Notes under the pieces: generated by a model | What the model saw: the letters and a program-made list of their open reading frames with translations, nothing else | Databases searched by the model: none | What the model was told of the DNA's origin: nothing | Assembly (NCBI GenBank): GCA_943908385.1 | Contig: CALTTF010000003.1 | Location: forward strand, 1-64,000 | Direction of reading: 5' to 3' | DNA length: 64,000 nucleotides | Source of the DNA: an uncultured Corynebacterium sp. | GTDB taxonomy: Bacteria > Actinomycetota > Actinomycetes > Mycobacteriales > Mycobacteriaceae | Translations under genes and position numbers: made by a program | Shown here: positions 20,618 to 30,607 of the stretch, piece by piece | How the letters are laid out: the number at the start of each line of letters is the position of its first letter | Position numbering within the stretch: position 1 is the stretch's first letter

Positions 20618-21838
20618 ATGCTTCGTTGGACTACCGCAGGTGAATCCCACGGTCAGGCGCTTGTCGCACTGGTCGAGAATATGCCGGCTGGGGTCACTGT
20701 CTCCGCTGAAGAGATTGGCCGCCAGCTCGCACGTCGTCGTCTCGGCTACGGTCGCGGCGCGCGCATGAAATTCGAGCAGGACGAACTGACGCTGCTCACC
20801 GGTGTGGTGCACGGCAAGACCATCGGTAGTCCGATCGCGATCATGATCGGCAACACCGAGTGGTCGAAGTGGACGACGATCATGTCGCCGGACGCCCTCG
20901 ATTACGACGATCCCGAGGTCGCCAAGGCGATGAATTCCGGCCGCGGCGCGGCGCTGACCCGTCCGCGCCCGGGCCACGCGGATTTCTCCGGCATGGTCAA
21001 GTACGGATTCGACGCGGCACGTCCGGTGCTGGAGCGTTCGTCGGCACGCGAAACTGCCTCCCGCGTCGCGGCGGCGACGGTAGCGCGGAGCTTCCTCCGC
21101 GAAGTGCTCGGCGTGGAGGTGTACTCGCACGTCATCTCTATCGGCGCGTCTGATCCCTACGATGGTCCATCGCCGCAGTTCAGCGACATCGACGCGATCG
21201 ACGAATCGCCGGTGCGCGCATTCGGCAAGGATGCGGAAGCGTCGATGATCGCCGAGATTGAAGCCGCCAAGAAGCAGGGCGACACCCTCGGCGGCATCGT
21301 TGAGGTCATCGTCGACGGCTTGCCGATCGGGCTCGGCTCCCACGTCTCCGGTGAGACCCGTCTCGACGCGCAGCTCGCTGCTGCCCTGATGAGCATCCAG
21401 GCGATCAAGGGCGTCGAGGTCGGCGATGGCTTCGAGGAAGCGCGCCGCCGCGGCTCTGAGGCTCACGACGAGATTCTCCGCGACGAGAACGGAGTCCACC
21501 GCGCCACGAACCGCGCCGGCGGCCTCGAAGGCGGCATGACCAACGGCGAACAGCTGCGCGTGCGCGCGGCGATGAAGCCTATCTCCACCGTCCCGCGCGC
21601 CCTGCAGACCCTCGACATGGCCACCGGCGAGACGGCCACTGCCATCCACCAGCGTTCCGACGTCTGTGCAGTTCCCGCCGCCGGCGTGGTCGCCGAGGCG
21701 ATGGTGGCGCTCGTGCTGGCGCGCGCGACGCTGGAGAAATTCGGCGGCGACAGCGTCGAGGAAACGAAACGGAATGTGGATGCGTATAAGCAGTACGTGT
21801 CTGAGCGTCTCGCATTCGGAGGAAACGACAATGACTAA
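20618..21838 (+). CDS. aroC: Chorismate synthase
   Basis: Makes chorismate from EPSP, requiring reduced FMN. The 406-residue chain has the signature stretches [14 protein letters not shown], the arginine-rich [28 protein letters not shown] and [13 protein letters not shown]. Length is normal for actinobacteria. Its last eight bases overlap aroK, so the two are translationally coupled. Confidence 0.97.
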   Translation: MLRWTTAGESHGQALVALVENMPAGVTVSAEEIGRQLARRRLGYGRGARMKFEQDELTLLTGVVHGKTIGSPIAIMIGNTEWSKWTTIMSPDALDYDDPEVAKAMNSGRGAALTRPRPGHADFSGMVKYGFDAARPVLERSSARETASRVAAATVARSFLREVLGVEVYSHVISIGASDPYDGPSPQFSDIDAIDESPVRAFGKDAEASMIAEIEAAKKQGDTLGGIVEVIVDGLPIGLGSHVSGETRLDAQLAAALMSIQAIKGVEVGDGFEEARRRGSEAHDEILRDENGVHRATNRAGGLEGGMTNGEQLRVRAAMKPISTVPRALQTLDMATGETATAIHQRSDVCAVPAAGVVAEAMVALVLARATLEKFGGDSVEETKRNVDAYKQYVSERLAFGGNDND

Positions 21839-22508
21839 TCCCGTTTCCAAGCCGCAGCGCCCCGCGCGGTTCCCGGCCACGTCCGGCACCCCGGGCCCGA
21901 GTGCGAACAAGCACGGCCAGGTCCTGCCCGGTGCAAGCGAACCCGTCGGCGCCCACGGTGATGCGGCGGCCTTCGGCGCCCCGGACGAGCCCGTGGTGCA
22001 CGGTTCGCCGCGCGTCGTGCTGGTCGGCCCGCCGGGCGCCGGCAAGTCCACCATCGGCCGCCGTCTCGCCCGCGCGATGAACCTGCCGCTCGTGGACTCC
22101 GACGACCTGATTGCCAAGGGCGAAGGCAAGCCCACCGGCGAAGTCTTCAGCGAGCTCGGCGAGGAGCGCTTCCGCGAGATTGAGGCCGAGTACGTCGCGC
22201 GTTCGCTGGCCTCCGGCGGCGTCGTCAGCCTCGGCGGTGGGGCGGTGCTGACCGAGTCCACCCGCAAGCTCCTGCAGGCCCACAACGTCATCTGGATCGA
22301 CGTGTCCGTCGAAGAGGGCGTGCGCCGCACGTCGGGAAACACCTCCCGCCCGGTGCTCATCGCCGACGACCCGGAGGCGCACTACCGCGCTCTGTTGGAA
22401 TCCCGCGAGCCGTACTACCGCGAGGTGGCCATGCACCGCGTCCGCACCGATTCGCGGCCGCCGCAGCGCCTCGTCGCGGAGATCCTCGCGCTCATAGATT
22501 CGCGCTAG
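21831..22508 (+). CDS. aroK: Shikimate kinase with N-terminal extension
   Basis: Phosphorylates shikimate at the 3-hydroxyl. The kinase domain begins near residue 58 with [20 protein letters not shown] (Walker A), then DSDDLIAK, the GGGAVL substrate motif, and ETRxR-like lid [13 protein letters not shown]. Total length is 225, against about 170 for typical enzymes. The extra 57 N-terminal residues are rich in glycine, proline and alanine and are likely disordered. The ATG at 21831 overlaps the aroC end and has GGAGG at good spacing, so the extension is probably real. Confidence 0.93.
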   Translation: MTNPVSKPQRPARFPATSGTPGPSANKHGQVLPGASEPVGAHGDAAAFGAPDEPVVHGSPRVVLVGPPGAGKSTIGRRLARAMNLPLVDSDDLIAKGEGKPTGEVFSELGEERFREIEAEYVARSLASGGVVSLGGGAVLTESTRKLLQAHNVIWIDVSVEEGVRRTSGNTSRPVLIADDPEAHYRALLESREPYYREVAMHRVRTDSRPPQRLVAEILALIDSR

Positions 22509-22590
22509 AAGACACAAACACTCAACCTCGGCGCGGACACGCCGAGTACGAGCGAGCACATCCCGCACCAGAACAAGGAGAGCGCCCACC

Positions 22591-23652
22591 ATGGCCGAGA
22601 TCAAGGTCGCAGGACCGTCCCCGTACACCGTCCACATCGACCACGGCCTCGACGGGCAGGTGGCGCAACGCATTCTTGATTCCGGCGCACGCCAGGCGCT
22701 GATCGTGCACCAGGAACCGCTCACCGCGGCAGCCGAGGCGCTGCAGACACGGCTCGGGGACTCCGGCATCACTGCCACGCTCGCACCGATCCCGGACGCG
22801 GAGGACGGCAAGTCGCTCGCTGTTGCCGGATCGCTGTGGGACACCTTGGGCGAGAAGAATTTCTCCCGCCAGGACGTCGTTGTCGGCCTGGGTGGGGGAG
22901 CCACGACCGATCTCGCCGGCTTCATCGGCGCGACGTGGATGCGCGGGATCAAGGTCGTGCAGGTGCCCACGACTCTGCTGGCCATGGTCGACGCAGCCGT
23001 CGGCGGCAAGACCGGCATCAACACCGCCGCGGGCAAGAACCTCGTCGGCTCCTTCCACGAGCCGGATGCCGTGTTCATCGACCTCGACCGCCTCACAACC
23101 CTGCCAGAGGCAGAGTTCGTCTCCGGTTCCGCCGAGATCATCAAGACCGGCTTCATCGCCGACCCGGTCATCCTGGACATCTACCGCGAGGGCGGCAGCG
23201 TCCCCACCGACAAGATCGCGGAGCTGATCGAGCGCTCCGTCGCCGTGAAAGGCTCGGTCGTGGCGCAGGACCTCAAGGAATCGTCCTTGCGCGAGATCCT
23301 CAACTACGGTCACACGCTCGGCCACGCGATCGAGAAGCGCGAGGACTACCGCTGGCGCCACGGCAACGCCGTCGCCGTCGGCATGATGTTCGTCGCGATT
23401 CTCGCGCGCAACCGCGGACTCATCAGCGACGACGTGGTCGCGCTGCACCGCGAGATCCTCGAGGCCGTGGGCCTTCCGACCACCTACGACGCCGACGCTT
23501 TCGACGACCTCTACGAGGGCATGACGCACGACAAGAAGAACCGCAACGGCCAAATCCGCTTCGTCGTGCTCGACGGAATCGGCAGCACCACCCGAATCGA
23601 GGATGCGGACATCGAGGAGCTGCGCACGGCGTACACTGAACTTTCATCGTGA
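22591..23652 (+). CDS. aroB: 3-dehydroquinate synthase
   Basis: Converts DAHP to 3-dehydroquinate using NAD and a metal ion. The 353 residues show [15 protein letters not shown] (NAD site), [10 protein letters not shown], the metal ligands in [10 protein letters not shown] and [11 protein letters not shown], and a terminal [17 protein letters not shown] precedes the ATG at normal spacing. It follows aroK after an 82-base gap. Confidence 0.96.
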   Translation: MAEIKVAGPSPYTVHIDHGLDGQVAQRILDSGARQALIVHQEPLTAAAEALQTRLGDSGITATLAPIPDAEDGKSLAVAGSLWDTLGEKNFSRQDVVVGLGGGATTDLAGFIGATWMRGIKVVQVPTTLLAMVDAAVGGKTGINTAAGKNLVGSFHEPDAVFIDLDRLTTLPEAEFVSGSAEIIKTGFIADPVILDIYREGGSVPTDKIAELIERSVAVKGSVVAQDLKESSLREILNYGHTLGHAIEKREDYRWRHGNAVAVGMMFVAILARNRGLISDDVVALHREILEAVGLPTTYDADAFDDLYEGMTHDKKNRNGQIRFVVLDGIGSTTRIEDADIEELRTAYTELSS

Positions 23653-23685
23653 CGCGTAACTGACCCACACGGCGAGGAGGCCACC

Positions 23686-24123
23686 GTGAAGATCCTGGTA
23701 CTCAACGGCCCCAACTTGAACAGGTTGGGCAAGCGGCAGCCGGACGTGTACGGCACCACGACGCTCGCCGACATCGAGCAGCGCCTGCGCGAGCGCGCTG
23801 AGGCGGCAGGGGCGGAGATCGCGTTCCTGCAGTCCAACCACGAGGGCGAGCTTATCGACGCTGTGCACGAGGCCGCGGACAACTCCTGGCCCGTGATCAT
23901 CAACCCCGGCGGATTCACCCACACCTCCGTGGCGCTGCGCGACGCGCTGGTGGAACTGCAGGGCACGCCGGGGTTCATCGAGGTGCACATCTCGAATGTG
24001 CACGCGCGCGAACAGTTCCGCCACCACTCGTACCTGTCGCCGATCGCCACCGGTGTCATCGCCGGCCTGGGCACGGACGGCTACGACATGGCTCTCGACT
24101 ACTTCCTGAGGAGGGACGTGTAA
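23686..24123 (+). CDS. aroQ: 3-dehydroquinate dehydratase, type II
   Basis: Dehydrates 3-dehydroquinate to 3-dehydroshikimate. The 145-residue type II (dodecameric) enzyme has [18 protein letters not shown] with the catalytic arginine and tyrosine, [30 protein letters not shown] and [15 protein letters not shown] with the catalytic histidine. A GAGGAGG site precedes the GTG start. It closes the aro cluster. Confidence 0.96.
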   Translation: MKILVLNGPNLNRLGKRQPDVYGTTTLADIEQRLRERAEAAGAEIAFLQSNHEGELIDAVHEAADNSWPVIINPGGFTHTSVALRDALVELQGTPGFIEVHISNVHAREQFRHHSYLSPIATGVIAGLGTDGYDMALDYFLRRDV

Positions 24124-24125
24124 CC

Positions 24126-25217
24126 ATGGTTTTCGCCGATTCCCGTTTTCTGACCCGACGCCGCAAGCTGTCCGCGACACTGGCGGCGCAGCGGATCGAC
24201 TCGTTCGTCATCACCGACCCGGTGAATATCCGGTATTTCTCCGGCTTCACCGGTTCCAACGGCGCATTGCTGATGAACAAGGACCTCTCAGCCTCGATCG
24301 CCACCGACGGCCGGTACACCACGCAGATCGCCGAGGAAGTCCCGGATATTGAGGCGGTAATCCAGCGCGACGCGGGCGCCGCCGTCCTGGCCGAGGTGCC
24401 CGAGGGGTGGCGCGTCGGCTTCGATCCGACGAGGACCACGGTCGACGAGCTCGAGAGCCTCGACAAAGCCACCCCGGATTCGGTCACGCTCGTTCCCGTC
24501 AAGGGAGTCATCGAGCAGATCCGCCTCACCAAGGACGCCTTCGAACTCGGCAAGCTCGAGGAAGCAGCGGACATTGCGGTCACAGCGCTGCGCGAGCTTA
24601 TCGACGCCGGGCAGCTGCGCGTCGGCCGTACCGAAAAGCAGGTCGCGGCTGATCTGGAATACCGGATGCGCCTGCTCGGTTCCGAGCGCGTCAGCTTCGA
24701 CACCATCGTCGCCTCGGGGCCGAATTCGGCGCTGCCGCACTACGCGGCCGGTGACCGCGAATTGACCGACGGGGACTTGGTCACCATCGATTTCGGTGCC
24801 CACTTCCTCGGCTTCAACTCGGATATGACGCGCACGTTCTGCATCGGTGAGCCGACGGACTTCAACCGGGAGATCTACGGGATCGTCCTGGAGGCGCAGA
24901 AAGCCGGCGTGGCGGCGGCGACACCAGGTCGCGCACTCGTCGACGTCGATAAGGCGTGCCGCGAGATCATCGACAAGGCCGGGTACGGCGAATACTTCGT
25001 GCACTCCACCGGCCACGGCATCGGCCTCGACGTGCACGAGGGACCCGCTGCGTCCACGCGCGGCAAGGGCGTGCTCGAGGAGAACATGACGCTCACCATC
25101 GAGCCCGGCATTTACGTGCCCGGCAAGGGCGGCGTCCGCATCGAGGACACCTTGATCATCACCTCCGGCGCGCCGAAGGTGATCACCCCGGCACCGAAGG
25201 AACTGACGGTTCTGTAA
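24126..25217 (+). CDS. pepQ: Xaa-Pro aminopeptidase (M24 family)
   Basis: A cytoplasmic two-metal peptidase of 363 residues, with a creatinase-like N-terminal domain followed by the pita-bread fold. All five metal ligands are visible: Asp in VTIDFGAHFLG and FNSDMTRTF, His in HSTGHGIGLDVHEG, and Glu in TIEPGIYVPG and VRIEDTL. The ATG begins two bases after aroQ stops. This aroQ-pepQ-efp order is common in actinobacteria. Confidence 0.95.
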   Translation: MVFADSRFLTRRRKLSATLAAQRIDSFVITDPVNIRYFSGFTGSNGALLMNKDLSASIATDGRYTTQIAEEVPDIEAVIQRDAGAAVLAEVPEGWRVGFDPTRTTVDELESLDKATPDSVTLVPVKGVIEQIRLTKDAFELGKLEEAADIAVTALRELIDAGQLRVGRTEKQVAADLEYRMRLLGSERVSFDTIVASGPNSALPHYAAGDRELTDGDLVTIDFGAHFLGFNSDMTRTFCIGEPTDFNREIYGIVLEAQKAGVAAATPGRALVDVDKACREIIDKAGYGEYFVHSTGHGIGLDVHEGPAASTRGKGVLEENMTLTIEPGIYVPGKGGVRIEDTLIITSGAPKVITPAPKELTVL

Positions 25218-25354
25218 ACGGGGCGCATCCGATTCGCTCATTCCTACCCGCAACTCGCTAACGCGAACACCCAATCCGACGTAGTCGACGGTGGGAGGTG
25301 GTGTAGCATAGCCATGTTTGAATCACCCACCGAGCCGAATTAAGGGAGAATATC

Positions 25355-25918
25355 GTGGCAACGACCGCTGATTTCAAGAACGGCCTTGTGCTCAAGGTTG
25401 ACGGCAAGCTGCAGCAGATCATTGAGTTCCAGCACGTCAAGCCGGGCAAGGGCCCCGCGTTCGTCCGCACGAAGCTCAAGGACGTCGTCTCCGGCAAGAC
25501 CGTTGACAAGACGTGGAACGCCGGTGTGAAGGTGGAGACCGCGACGGTGGACCGCCGCGACATGACCTACCTGTACAACGACGGCACCAACTACATCGTC
25601 ATGGACGACAAGACCTTTGAGCAGTTTGAGCTGAGCGCCGACAAGTTCGGCAACGCCGCGAAGTTCCTGCTGGAGAACATGCGCGTCCAGGTCTCCTTCC
25701 ACGAGGGTGAGGCTCTCTTCGCAGAGCTGCCGATCTCCGTCGACCTCAAGGTCGCCCACACCGATCCGGGCCTGCAGGGCGACCGCTCCTCCGGCGGCAC
25801 CAAGCCGGCCGAGCTGGAGACCGGCGCTGAGATCCAGGTCCCGCTGTTCATCGAGACCGGCAACGTGCTCAAGGTGGACACCCGCACCGGCGAGTACCTC
25901 TCCCGCGTGAACAACTAA
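25355..25918 (+). CDS. efp: Elongation factor P
   Basis: Relieves ribosomes stalled at polyproline. The 187 residues form the three beta-barrel domains. The loop that reaches the peptidyl-transferase centre is [14 protein letters not shown], with an exposed lysine near residue 32, and the C-terminus ends in [19 protein letters not shown] lies before the GTG. The preceding 137 bases hold a -10-like TAGCAT near 25305, so it may have its own promoter. Confidence 0.97.
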   Translation: MATTADFKNGLVLKVDGKLQQIIEFQHVKPGKGPAFVRTKLKDVVSGKTVDKTWNAGVKVETATVDRRDMTYLYNDGTNYIVMDDKTFEQFELSADKFGNAAKFLLENMRVQVSFHEGEALFAELPISVDLKVAHTDPGLQGDRSSGGTKPAELETGAEIQVPLFIETGNVLKVDTRTGEYLSRVNN

Positions 25919-25950
25919 GACGACAACCTTCCGGGCCTCGCGCCCCGTCG

Positions 25951-26007
25951 GGAACGCCGAAAAGCGTTCCCACTGTGGTGGACTCGGCCCCGAGTCCACC
26001 TCATTTT
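25951..26007 (+). terminator. Tandem hairpins with a U-tract between efp and nusB
   Basis: GGAACGC-CGAAAA-GCGTTCC (25951-25970) is followed by GTGGACTCGG/CCGAGTCCAC (25978-25999) and then ATTTTT (to 26007). The second is an intrinsic terminator by shape. nusB starts 30 bases later with no clear new promoter between, so this may be a partial terminator or attenuator. Confidence 0.65.
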
Positions 26008-26036
26008 TCCGTTGACCCGATTCTTCTTTTGCGAAC

Positions 26037-26732
26037 ATGCCTGATTACAAACGCCATGGTGCGCGCTACCGGGCGCGCCGCCGCGCAGTAGACATCCTCT
26101 TCGAGGCGGAGACCCGCGACCTCGACCCCGTCGGCATTGTCGAGGACCGTGCCGCGCTGGCCAAAGACCCGGCTAATGCTGTCGCGCCGATCGCCGACTA
26201 CACCCGCGAGATCATCGCGGGGGCGGCGGAAAGCCTCGACGAGATCGACGATTCCATCGAGCGGTTCCTGTCGGAGAATTGGGAGCTGCACCGCATTCCC
26301 GCCGTGGACCGCGCGATCTTGCGCGTGGCCACGTGGGAGATTCTCTACAACGACGATGTCGCCCCGCCGATCTCCATCGCCAACGCCATGGAGATGTCCA
26401 CCGAGTACGCCGGCGACAACGCCTCGCCGTACATCCACGCCGTTCTCGACGACATCATCCAGGCCAACGCCGCTGACGCGCCCGACATTGTGACGGGAGA
26501 GGACACCGACGGCCACGATGAGACCGACAGCTACGGCGACGGCGACGGCAATGACGAGCTGACCGGTGCTCAGTCCGGTGCGCCGGACGATATTGTCGCA
26601 CCCGAGGTCACCGAGACGACCGAGCTCAATTCCGGCACCGCCGTCGTCGAGCTCACCCCGGAGCCGGAAACAGCTGCGGCGACCGACACCGATGCGGACA
26701 CCGGAGCGCCCGAGGCCGCAGACGAGAAGTAG
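26037..26732 (+). CDS. nusB: Transcription antitermination factor NusB with acidic tail
   Basis: RNA-binding partner of NusE/S10 in rRNA antitermination. Residues about 1-145 form the all-helical NusB domain, from [21 protein letters not shown] to [20 protein letters not shown] and YIHAVLDDI. The following 85 residues are an acidic, threonine- and alanine-rich tail that most NusB proteins lack and is probably disordered. The ATG start gives the family N-terminus. It lies downstream of a terminator-like structure. Confidence 0.94.
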   Translation: MPDYKRHGARYRARRRAVDILFEAETRDLDPVGIVEDRAALAKDPANAVAPIADYTREIIAGAAESLDEIDDSIERFLSENWELHRIPAVDRAILRVATWEILYNDDVAPPISIANAMEMSTEYAGDNASPYIHAVLDDIIQANAADAPDIVTGEDTDGHDETDSYGDGDGNDELTGAQSGAPDDIVAPEVTETTELNSGTAVVELTPEPETAAATDTDADTGAPEAADEK

Positions 26733-26748
26733 GGAGCACACCGAAGCC

Positions 26749-27597
26749 ATGGCGAAGGTATCAATCAAGGAAGCGGAGAAGCTCCGCGTCCACGAGGACT
26801 TCACGCTCGCCGATGTCGATCCAGCATCCACGCCGGGCGTGGATGAAGACGACGTCGACGAGGCCTTCGAGAAATACGACGACGAGATCGCCGAACTGCA
26901 CGACTGCCTGTACGCCAACGGCCGCGCCGGAAACGAGAACGCCGGCTCGATTCTGCTCGTGCTGCAGGGCATGGACACCTCCGGCAAAGGCGGCATCATC
27001 CGCCACGTGGTGGGGGATCTCCTCGACCCGCAGGGCGTGCACATCCAGGCATTCGGCAAGCCCACCGAGGAAGAGAAGAAGCACGACTTCCTGTGGCGCA
27101 TCAAACCCCACTTGCCGGAGCCGGGCATGGTGAGTGTCTTCGACCGTTCCCACTACGAGGACGTCCTGGTGCAGCGCGTCCGCGAGATGGCTCCGCCGGA
27201 AGAGATTGAGCGCCGCTACGGAGCAATCGTCGACTTCGAGGCCGAAGCAGCGGCCAACGGCACCAAGATCATCAAGGTCATGCCGCACATCTCCAAGGAA
27301 TTCCAGGGCGAGAATCTGCGCAAGCGCATTGAACGCGAGGACAAGCACTGGAAGTACAACCCGGGCGATATCGACGACCGCAAGCTGTGGGACCAATTCC
27401 AGGAGGCCTACGAGATCGCCATGACGCGCACGTCCACCGACGTCGCTCCGTGGTACTGCGTGCCGTCCGACGACAAGGACTACTGCCGCACCGTGGTCAA
27501 GACTCTGCTGCTGAAGGCGCTCCGCGAGATCGACCCGCAGTGGCCGGAGCCGGACTTCGACCCTGAGGTCGAGCTCGCACGCCTCGAAGAGTCCTAA
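26749..27597 (+). CDS. PPK2-family polyphosphate:nucleotide phosphotransferase
   Basis: A 282-residue polyphosphate kinase 2 family protein, predicted to move phosphate between polyphosphate and nucleotides. Walker A is LQGMDTSGKGGIIRHV, Walker B is VFDRSHYEDVL, and a lid region contains arginines in RVREMAPPEEIERRYG and EGENLRKRIERED-like segments. It resembles the PPK2-related group rather than the classic class I enzymes. The start MAKVSIKEAEKL follows the nusB stop by 16 bases; the longer upstream frame reads nusB out of phase. Direction of the reaction and the nucleotide used cannot be read from sequence. Confidence 0.9.
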   Translation: MAKVSIKEAEKLRVHEDFTLADVDPASTPGVDEDDVDEAFEKYDDEIAELHDCLYANGRAGNENAGSILLVLQGMDTSGKGGIIRHVVGDLLDPQGVHIQAFGKPTEEEKKHDFLWRIKPHLPEPGMVSVFDRSHYEDVLVQRVREMAPPEEIERRYGAIVDFEAEAAANGTKIIKVMPHISKEFQGENLRKRIEREDKHWKYNPGDIDDRKLWDQFQEAYEIAMTRTSTDVAPWYCVPSDDKDYCRTVVKTLLLKALREIDPQWPEPDFDPEVELARLEES

Positions 27598-27728
27598 GAG
27601 CGGATACCAGCGGCGTCGCGGGCCACGCCGCACAACGCTTTCATAAACTTCGCATTCCCGCCGCTCCCACGTGTGTAGTCTTGCGGGCACAACACGCCTG
27701 TACGTCGAGCATTTGTGAAGAGGGGACC

Positions 27729-28442
27729 ATGCGACAAGTGAATCGAGCCGTACTTGCACTCCTGGCATCGTCGGCGATGCTGGCGGCGTGCTCGAGTAGT
27801 GGCGGCGGCGCGGCGAATGAGGACGGATCGAACAGCGCGCCGGAAAATGGGCAGGAAAACTCAGCACAGGAGGACGCGACCGGTTCGGCGACATTAGAGG
27901 AGACCGACCCGGAAGCATGCGAGAGGGAAGTGAGCATCAACGCACTCCAGGACAAAATGCCGGAGTTCTTCGCCCAACTGCCGCATGACCCGAATTACAG
28001 CGCCGACATGGACGGCGGCTGGAACAAGTTCTTCAAGGACGGCACGGGGCAGTGGCAGTATTCGGTCGGCGCCGCGTACCTCGACGAGGGAGACGCGTAC
28101 AGCACTTGCCCGGACGACCCGAAGCGGGCGGCCGACGATTTCCGGACTGTCAGCGCGGAGGACTATCAACGGCAGCAGCGGGAGAACGGGGAAGAGGTCG
28201 TGCCCTTCGACAACCTCGAATTCACTGTCGAGGGACGCTATTTCGCATGCGCGAAGAATCTCCCGGCCGATCTGCGCCAGTTCTTCTGCACCACGAACAT
28301 GGGCAACGCGATGGTGACTACCTACATGTTCCGCCACTCCAAAGGCGATGAGGAGGATATAGCCGACATGAAGGCGGCCATGGCAGAACTCACTCCGATC
28401 GTCGATGATGTGCCCATCGGGCCGGGCCTTTCCGATATCTAA
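27729..28442 (+). CDS. Putative lipoprotein of unknown function
   Basis: A 237-residue exported protein. The signal ends in a lipobox (MLAACSSS, cysteine near residue 21), followed by a serine, glycine and glutamate-rich linker to about residue 60. The rest is a compact domain with four cysteines (EACER, STCPDD, FACAKN, FFCTT), so two disulfides are possible. AGAGGGG lies seven bases before the ATG. I do not recognise the family. It lies between the PPK2 gene and a sugar ABC transporter but a link to either is only positional. Confidence 0.75.
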   Translation: MRQVNRAVLALLASSAMLAACSSSGGGAANEDGSNSAPENGQENSAQEDATGSATLEETDPEACEREVSINALQDKMPEFFAQLPHDPNYSADMDGGWNKFFKDGTGQWQYSVGAAYLDEGDAYSTCPDDPKRAADDFRTVSAEDYQRQQRENGEEVVPFDNLEFTVEGRYFACAKNLPADLRQFFCTTNMGNAMVTTYMFRHSKGDEEDIADMKAAMAELTPIVDDVPIGPGLSDI

Positions 28443-28529
28443 GTTCGCGCATGCGCCGCCCAGCCTTCTGAATCGGTCAAGCTGCTCCGGAATGCGGGTT
28501 TCCGTCGCGGCACGGGGCACACTGTATGG

Positions 28530-29528
28530 GTGTTAAAAATCGGAAAGCTTTTCAAGGCAGCGGCTATCACCGCAGTTGTCGGCCTGACAGCTGCGGGGTG
28601 CTCGGCCACCGGCGGGGCGCCGCGCAACGACGGCTCTGACGGCACCGCCGGCGGGGTCGACACGCCGCGGTACGTTGTCGCGATGGTCACCCACGGCGCA
28701 CCGGGCGACACGTACTGGGACCTCGTGCGCAAGGGCGCGGAAGATGCAGCCAAGAAAGACAATATCGAGTTGCGGTACTCCTCCGATCCGCAAGCGCCAA
28801 ACCAGGCCAACCTGGTGCGCTCGGCGATCGATTCCAAAGTGGACGGGATTGCCGTCACCATGCCGAATGCGGAAGCTATCGGGCCCGCGGCGCAGAATGC
28901 CGTCGACGCGGGAATCCCGACTGTGGGCCTGAACGCCGGCATGGACGAATACACGACGTACGGGCTCAGCGGCTTCTTCGGCCAGGACGAGACCATCGCC
29001 GGCACGACTGCGGGCGAACGCCTCAAAGAGGAAGGGAAGAAGAAGGTTCTCTGCGTCATTCACGAGCAGGGCAATTCTTCCCAGGAGGCTCGTTGCGATG
29101 GTGTGAAGCAGGGCTTGGAAGGCGGCGAGGTCGAGCTCGTCTACGTCAACGGCCAAGACCTGACGTCGGTGCAGTCGACGATCAGCTCGAAGCTCAGCCA
29201 GGACACCAGTTTCGACACCGTTTTCGCGCTGCAAGCTCCGGTGGCGATGCGCGCGACCGAGTCGGTGAAGCAATCCGGTTCGGAGGCCCAGGTGGTCACC
29301 TTCGACACCAATTCGGAGCTCGTCGACGCGATCGCCGACGGCCGCGTCGCGTGGGCGGTCGACCAGCAGCCGTATCTGCAGGGCTATCTCGCAGTCGACT
29401 CGCTGTGGGTGGCCAAGCGCAACGGCGGCACCTTCGGCGGCGGGCAACCGGTCTTCACCGGCCCGAGCTTCGTCGACGGCAGCAACGTGGACAAGGTCGC
29501 CGAAGCCGCCAAGGCAGGTCTGCGATGA
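28530..29528 (+). CDS. Sugar ABC transporter substrate-binding lipoprotein (RbsB/FrcB type)
   Basis: A 332-residue periplasmic-binding-protein family 4 member, anchored as a lipoprotein (lipobox TAAGCSAT). The mature domain has YVVAMVTHGAPGDTYWDLV, the hinge-region DGIAVTMPN and VDQQPYLQGYLAVDSL near the end, typical of ribose, fructose or inositol binding proteins. The GTG start has no obvious ribosome binding site and a CACACT -10-like element seven bases before it, so the mRNA may be leaderless. It overlaps the permease gene by four bases. The sugar is not known. Confidence 0.9.
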   Translation: MLKIGKLFKAAAITAVVGLTAAGCSATGGAPRNDGSDGTAGGVDTPRYVVAMVTHGAPGDTYWDLVRKGAEDAAKKDNIELRYSSDPQAPNQANLVRSAIDSKVDGIAVTMPNAEAIGPAAQNAVDAGIPTVGLNAGMDEYTTYGLSGFFGQDETIAGTTAGERLKEEGKKKVLCVIHEQGNSSQEARCDGVKQGLEGGEVELVYVNGQDLTSVQSTISSKLSQDTSFDTVFALQAPVAMRATESVKQSGSEAQVVTFDTNSELVDAIADGRVAWAVDQQPYLQGYLAVDSLWVAKRNGGTFGGGQPVFTGPSFVDGSNVDKVAEAAKAGLR

Positions 29529-30604
29529 GCACAGCAGCACCACAGCCAGGAAATAGTGTGACAGCACACGTCTCACCGCAGGACACTGCACCCGACGACA
29601 GACTGCGGACACACACCGGCGTGGCGAAGCTGATCCGCCGCCCGGAGCTGGCCAGCCTGCTCGGCTTCCTCGCCATCCTCGCGCTCTTCATGGCGGTCGC
29701 GCCGGCCTTCCGGTCGTTCGAGGCGATGGCGACGATCCTCTACGCCAGCTCGACACTGGGCATCGTGGCTCTCGCCGTCGGCCTCCTCATGATCGGCGGT
29801 GAGTTCGATCTGTCCTCCGGAGTCGCCGTGACCACAGCGGCGCTCGCGGCCACGATGCTCAACTACAACCTGCACCTCAACTCGTGGGTGGGCGCGGGCT
29901 TTGCCCTGCTGATCTCCCTCGGCATCGGTGCGCTCAACGGAATTCTCGTTTCCCGCACCGGCATCGACAGCTTCCTAATCACCTTGGCGGCCTTCCTCAT
30001 GCTGCAGGGCCTCAACCTCGCGGTGACCAAACTCGTCACCGGCCAGGTTGCCACGCCGACGATCGCGGACATGGAGGGCTTCCCGTCAGCCCGCACGTTC
30101 TTCGCCGGCAGCTTCCACATCGGGGGCGTGCGCATCAGCGTCACGGTCATTTGGTGGTTGTTGTTCGTCGCCATCGCGTCGTTCGTTTTGTTCCGCACGA
30201 AATACGGCAACTGGATCACGGCCGTCGGCGGCAACGAAGAATCTGCGCGCGCAGTGGGCGTTCCCGTGCGCCGCGTCAAGGTCGCACTGTTCATGACGGT
30301 CGGTTTCGCCGCCTGGTTCGTCGGCATGCACACGCTGTTCGCGTTCGACTCGATCCAGGCCGGCCAGGGCGTGGGCAACGAATTCCTGTACATCATCGCG
30401 GCCGTGATCGGCGGCTGCGCGATGAAGGGCGGCCGCGGCACAGCCGTCGGCACGATGATCGGCGCGCTGATCTTCGGCATGACCAACCAGGGCATCGTCT
30501 ACGCCGGGTGGAATCCCGACTGGTTCAAATTCTTCCTCGGCGCGATGCTGCTTTTCGCAGTGTTCACCAACACGTCGTTTGCCAACATCACGAAGCGGAG
30601 GTAG
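29525..30604 (+). CDS. Sugar ABC transporter permease (RbsC/FrcC type)
   Basis: A membrane permease of 359 residues with about eight to ten hydrophobic segments and the family motif IGGCAMKGGRGTAVGTMIGA near the C-terminus, plus AVGGNEESARAVGVPVRRVK, the coupling segment. A 55-residue hydrophilic N-terminus precedes the first segment. The ATG start is set by the ATGA overlap with the binding-protein gene; the longer open frame upstream reads that gene out of phase. Confidence 0.92.
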   Translation: MSTAAPQPGNSVTAHVSPQDTAPDDRLRTHTGVAKLIRRPELASLLGFLAILALFMAVAPAFRSFEAMATILYASSTLGIVALAVGLLMIGGEFDLSSGVAVTTAALAATMLNYNLHLNSWVGAGFALLISLGIGALNGILVSRTGIDSFLITLAAFLMLQGLNLAVTKLVTGQVATPTIADMEGFPSARTFFAGSFHIGGVRISVTVIWWLLFVAIASFVLFRTKYGNWITAVGGNEESARAVGVPVRRVKVALFMTVGFAAWFVGMHTLFAFDSIQAGQGVGNEFLYIIAAVIGGCAMKGGRGTAVGTMIGALIFGMTNQGIVYAGWNPDWFKFFLGAMLLFAVFTNTSFANITKRR

Positions 30605-30607
30605 CCC

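Noticed and set aside
28447..28456. GCGCATGCGC palindrome after the orphan lipoprotein gene
   Set aside because: A ten-base GC palindrome is common by chance at this base composition.
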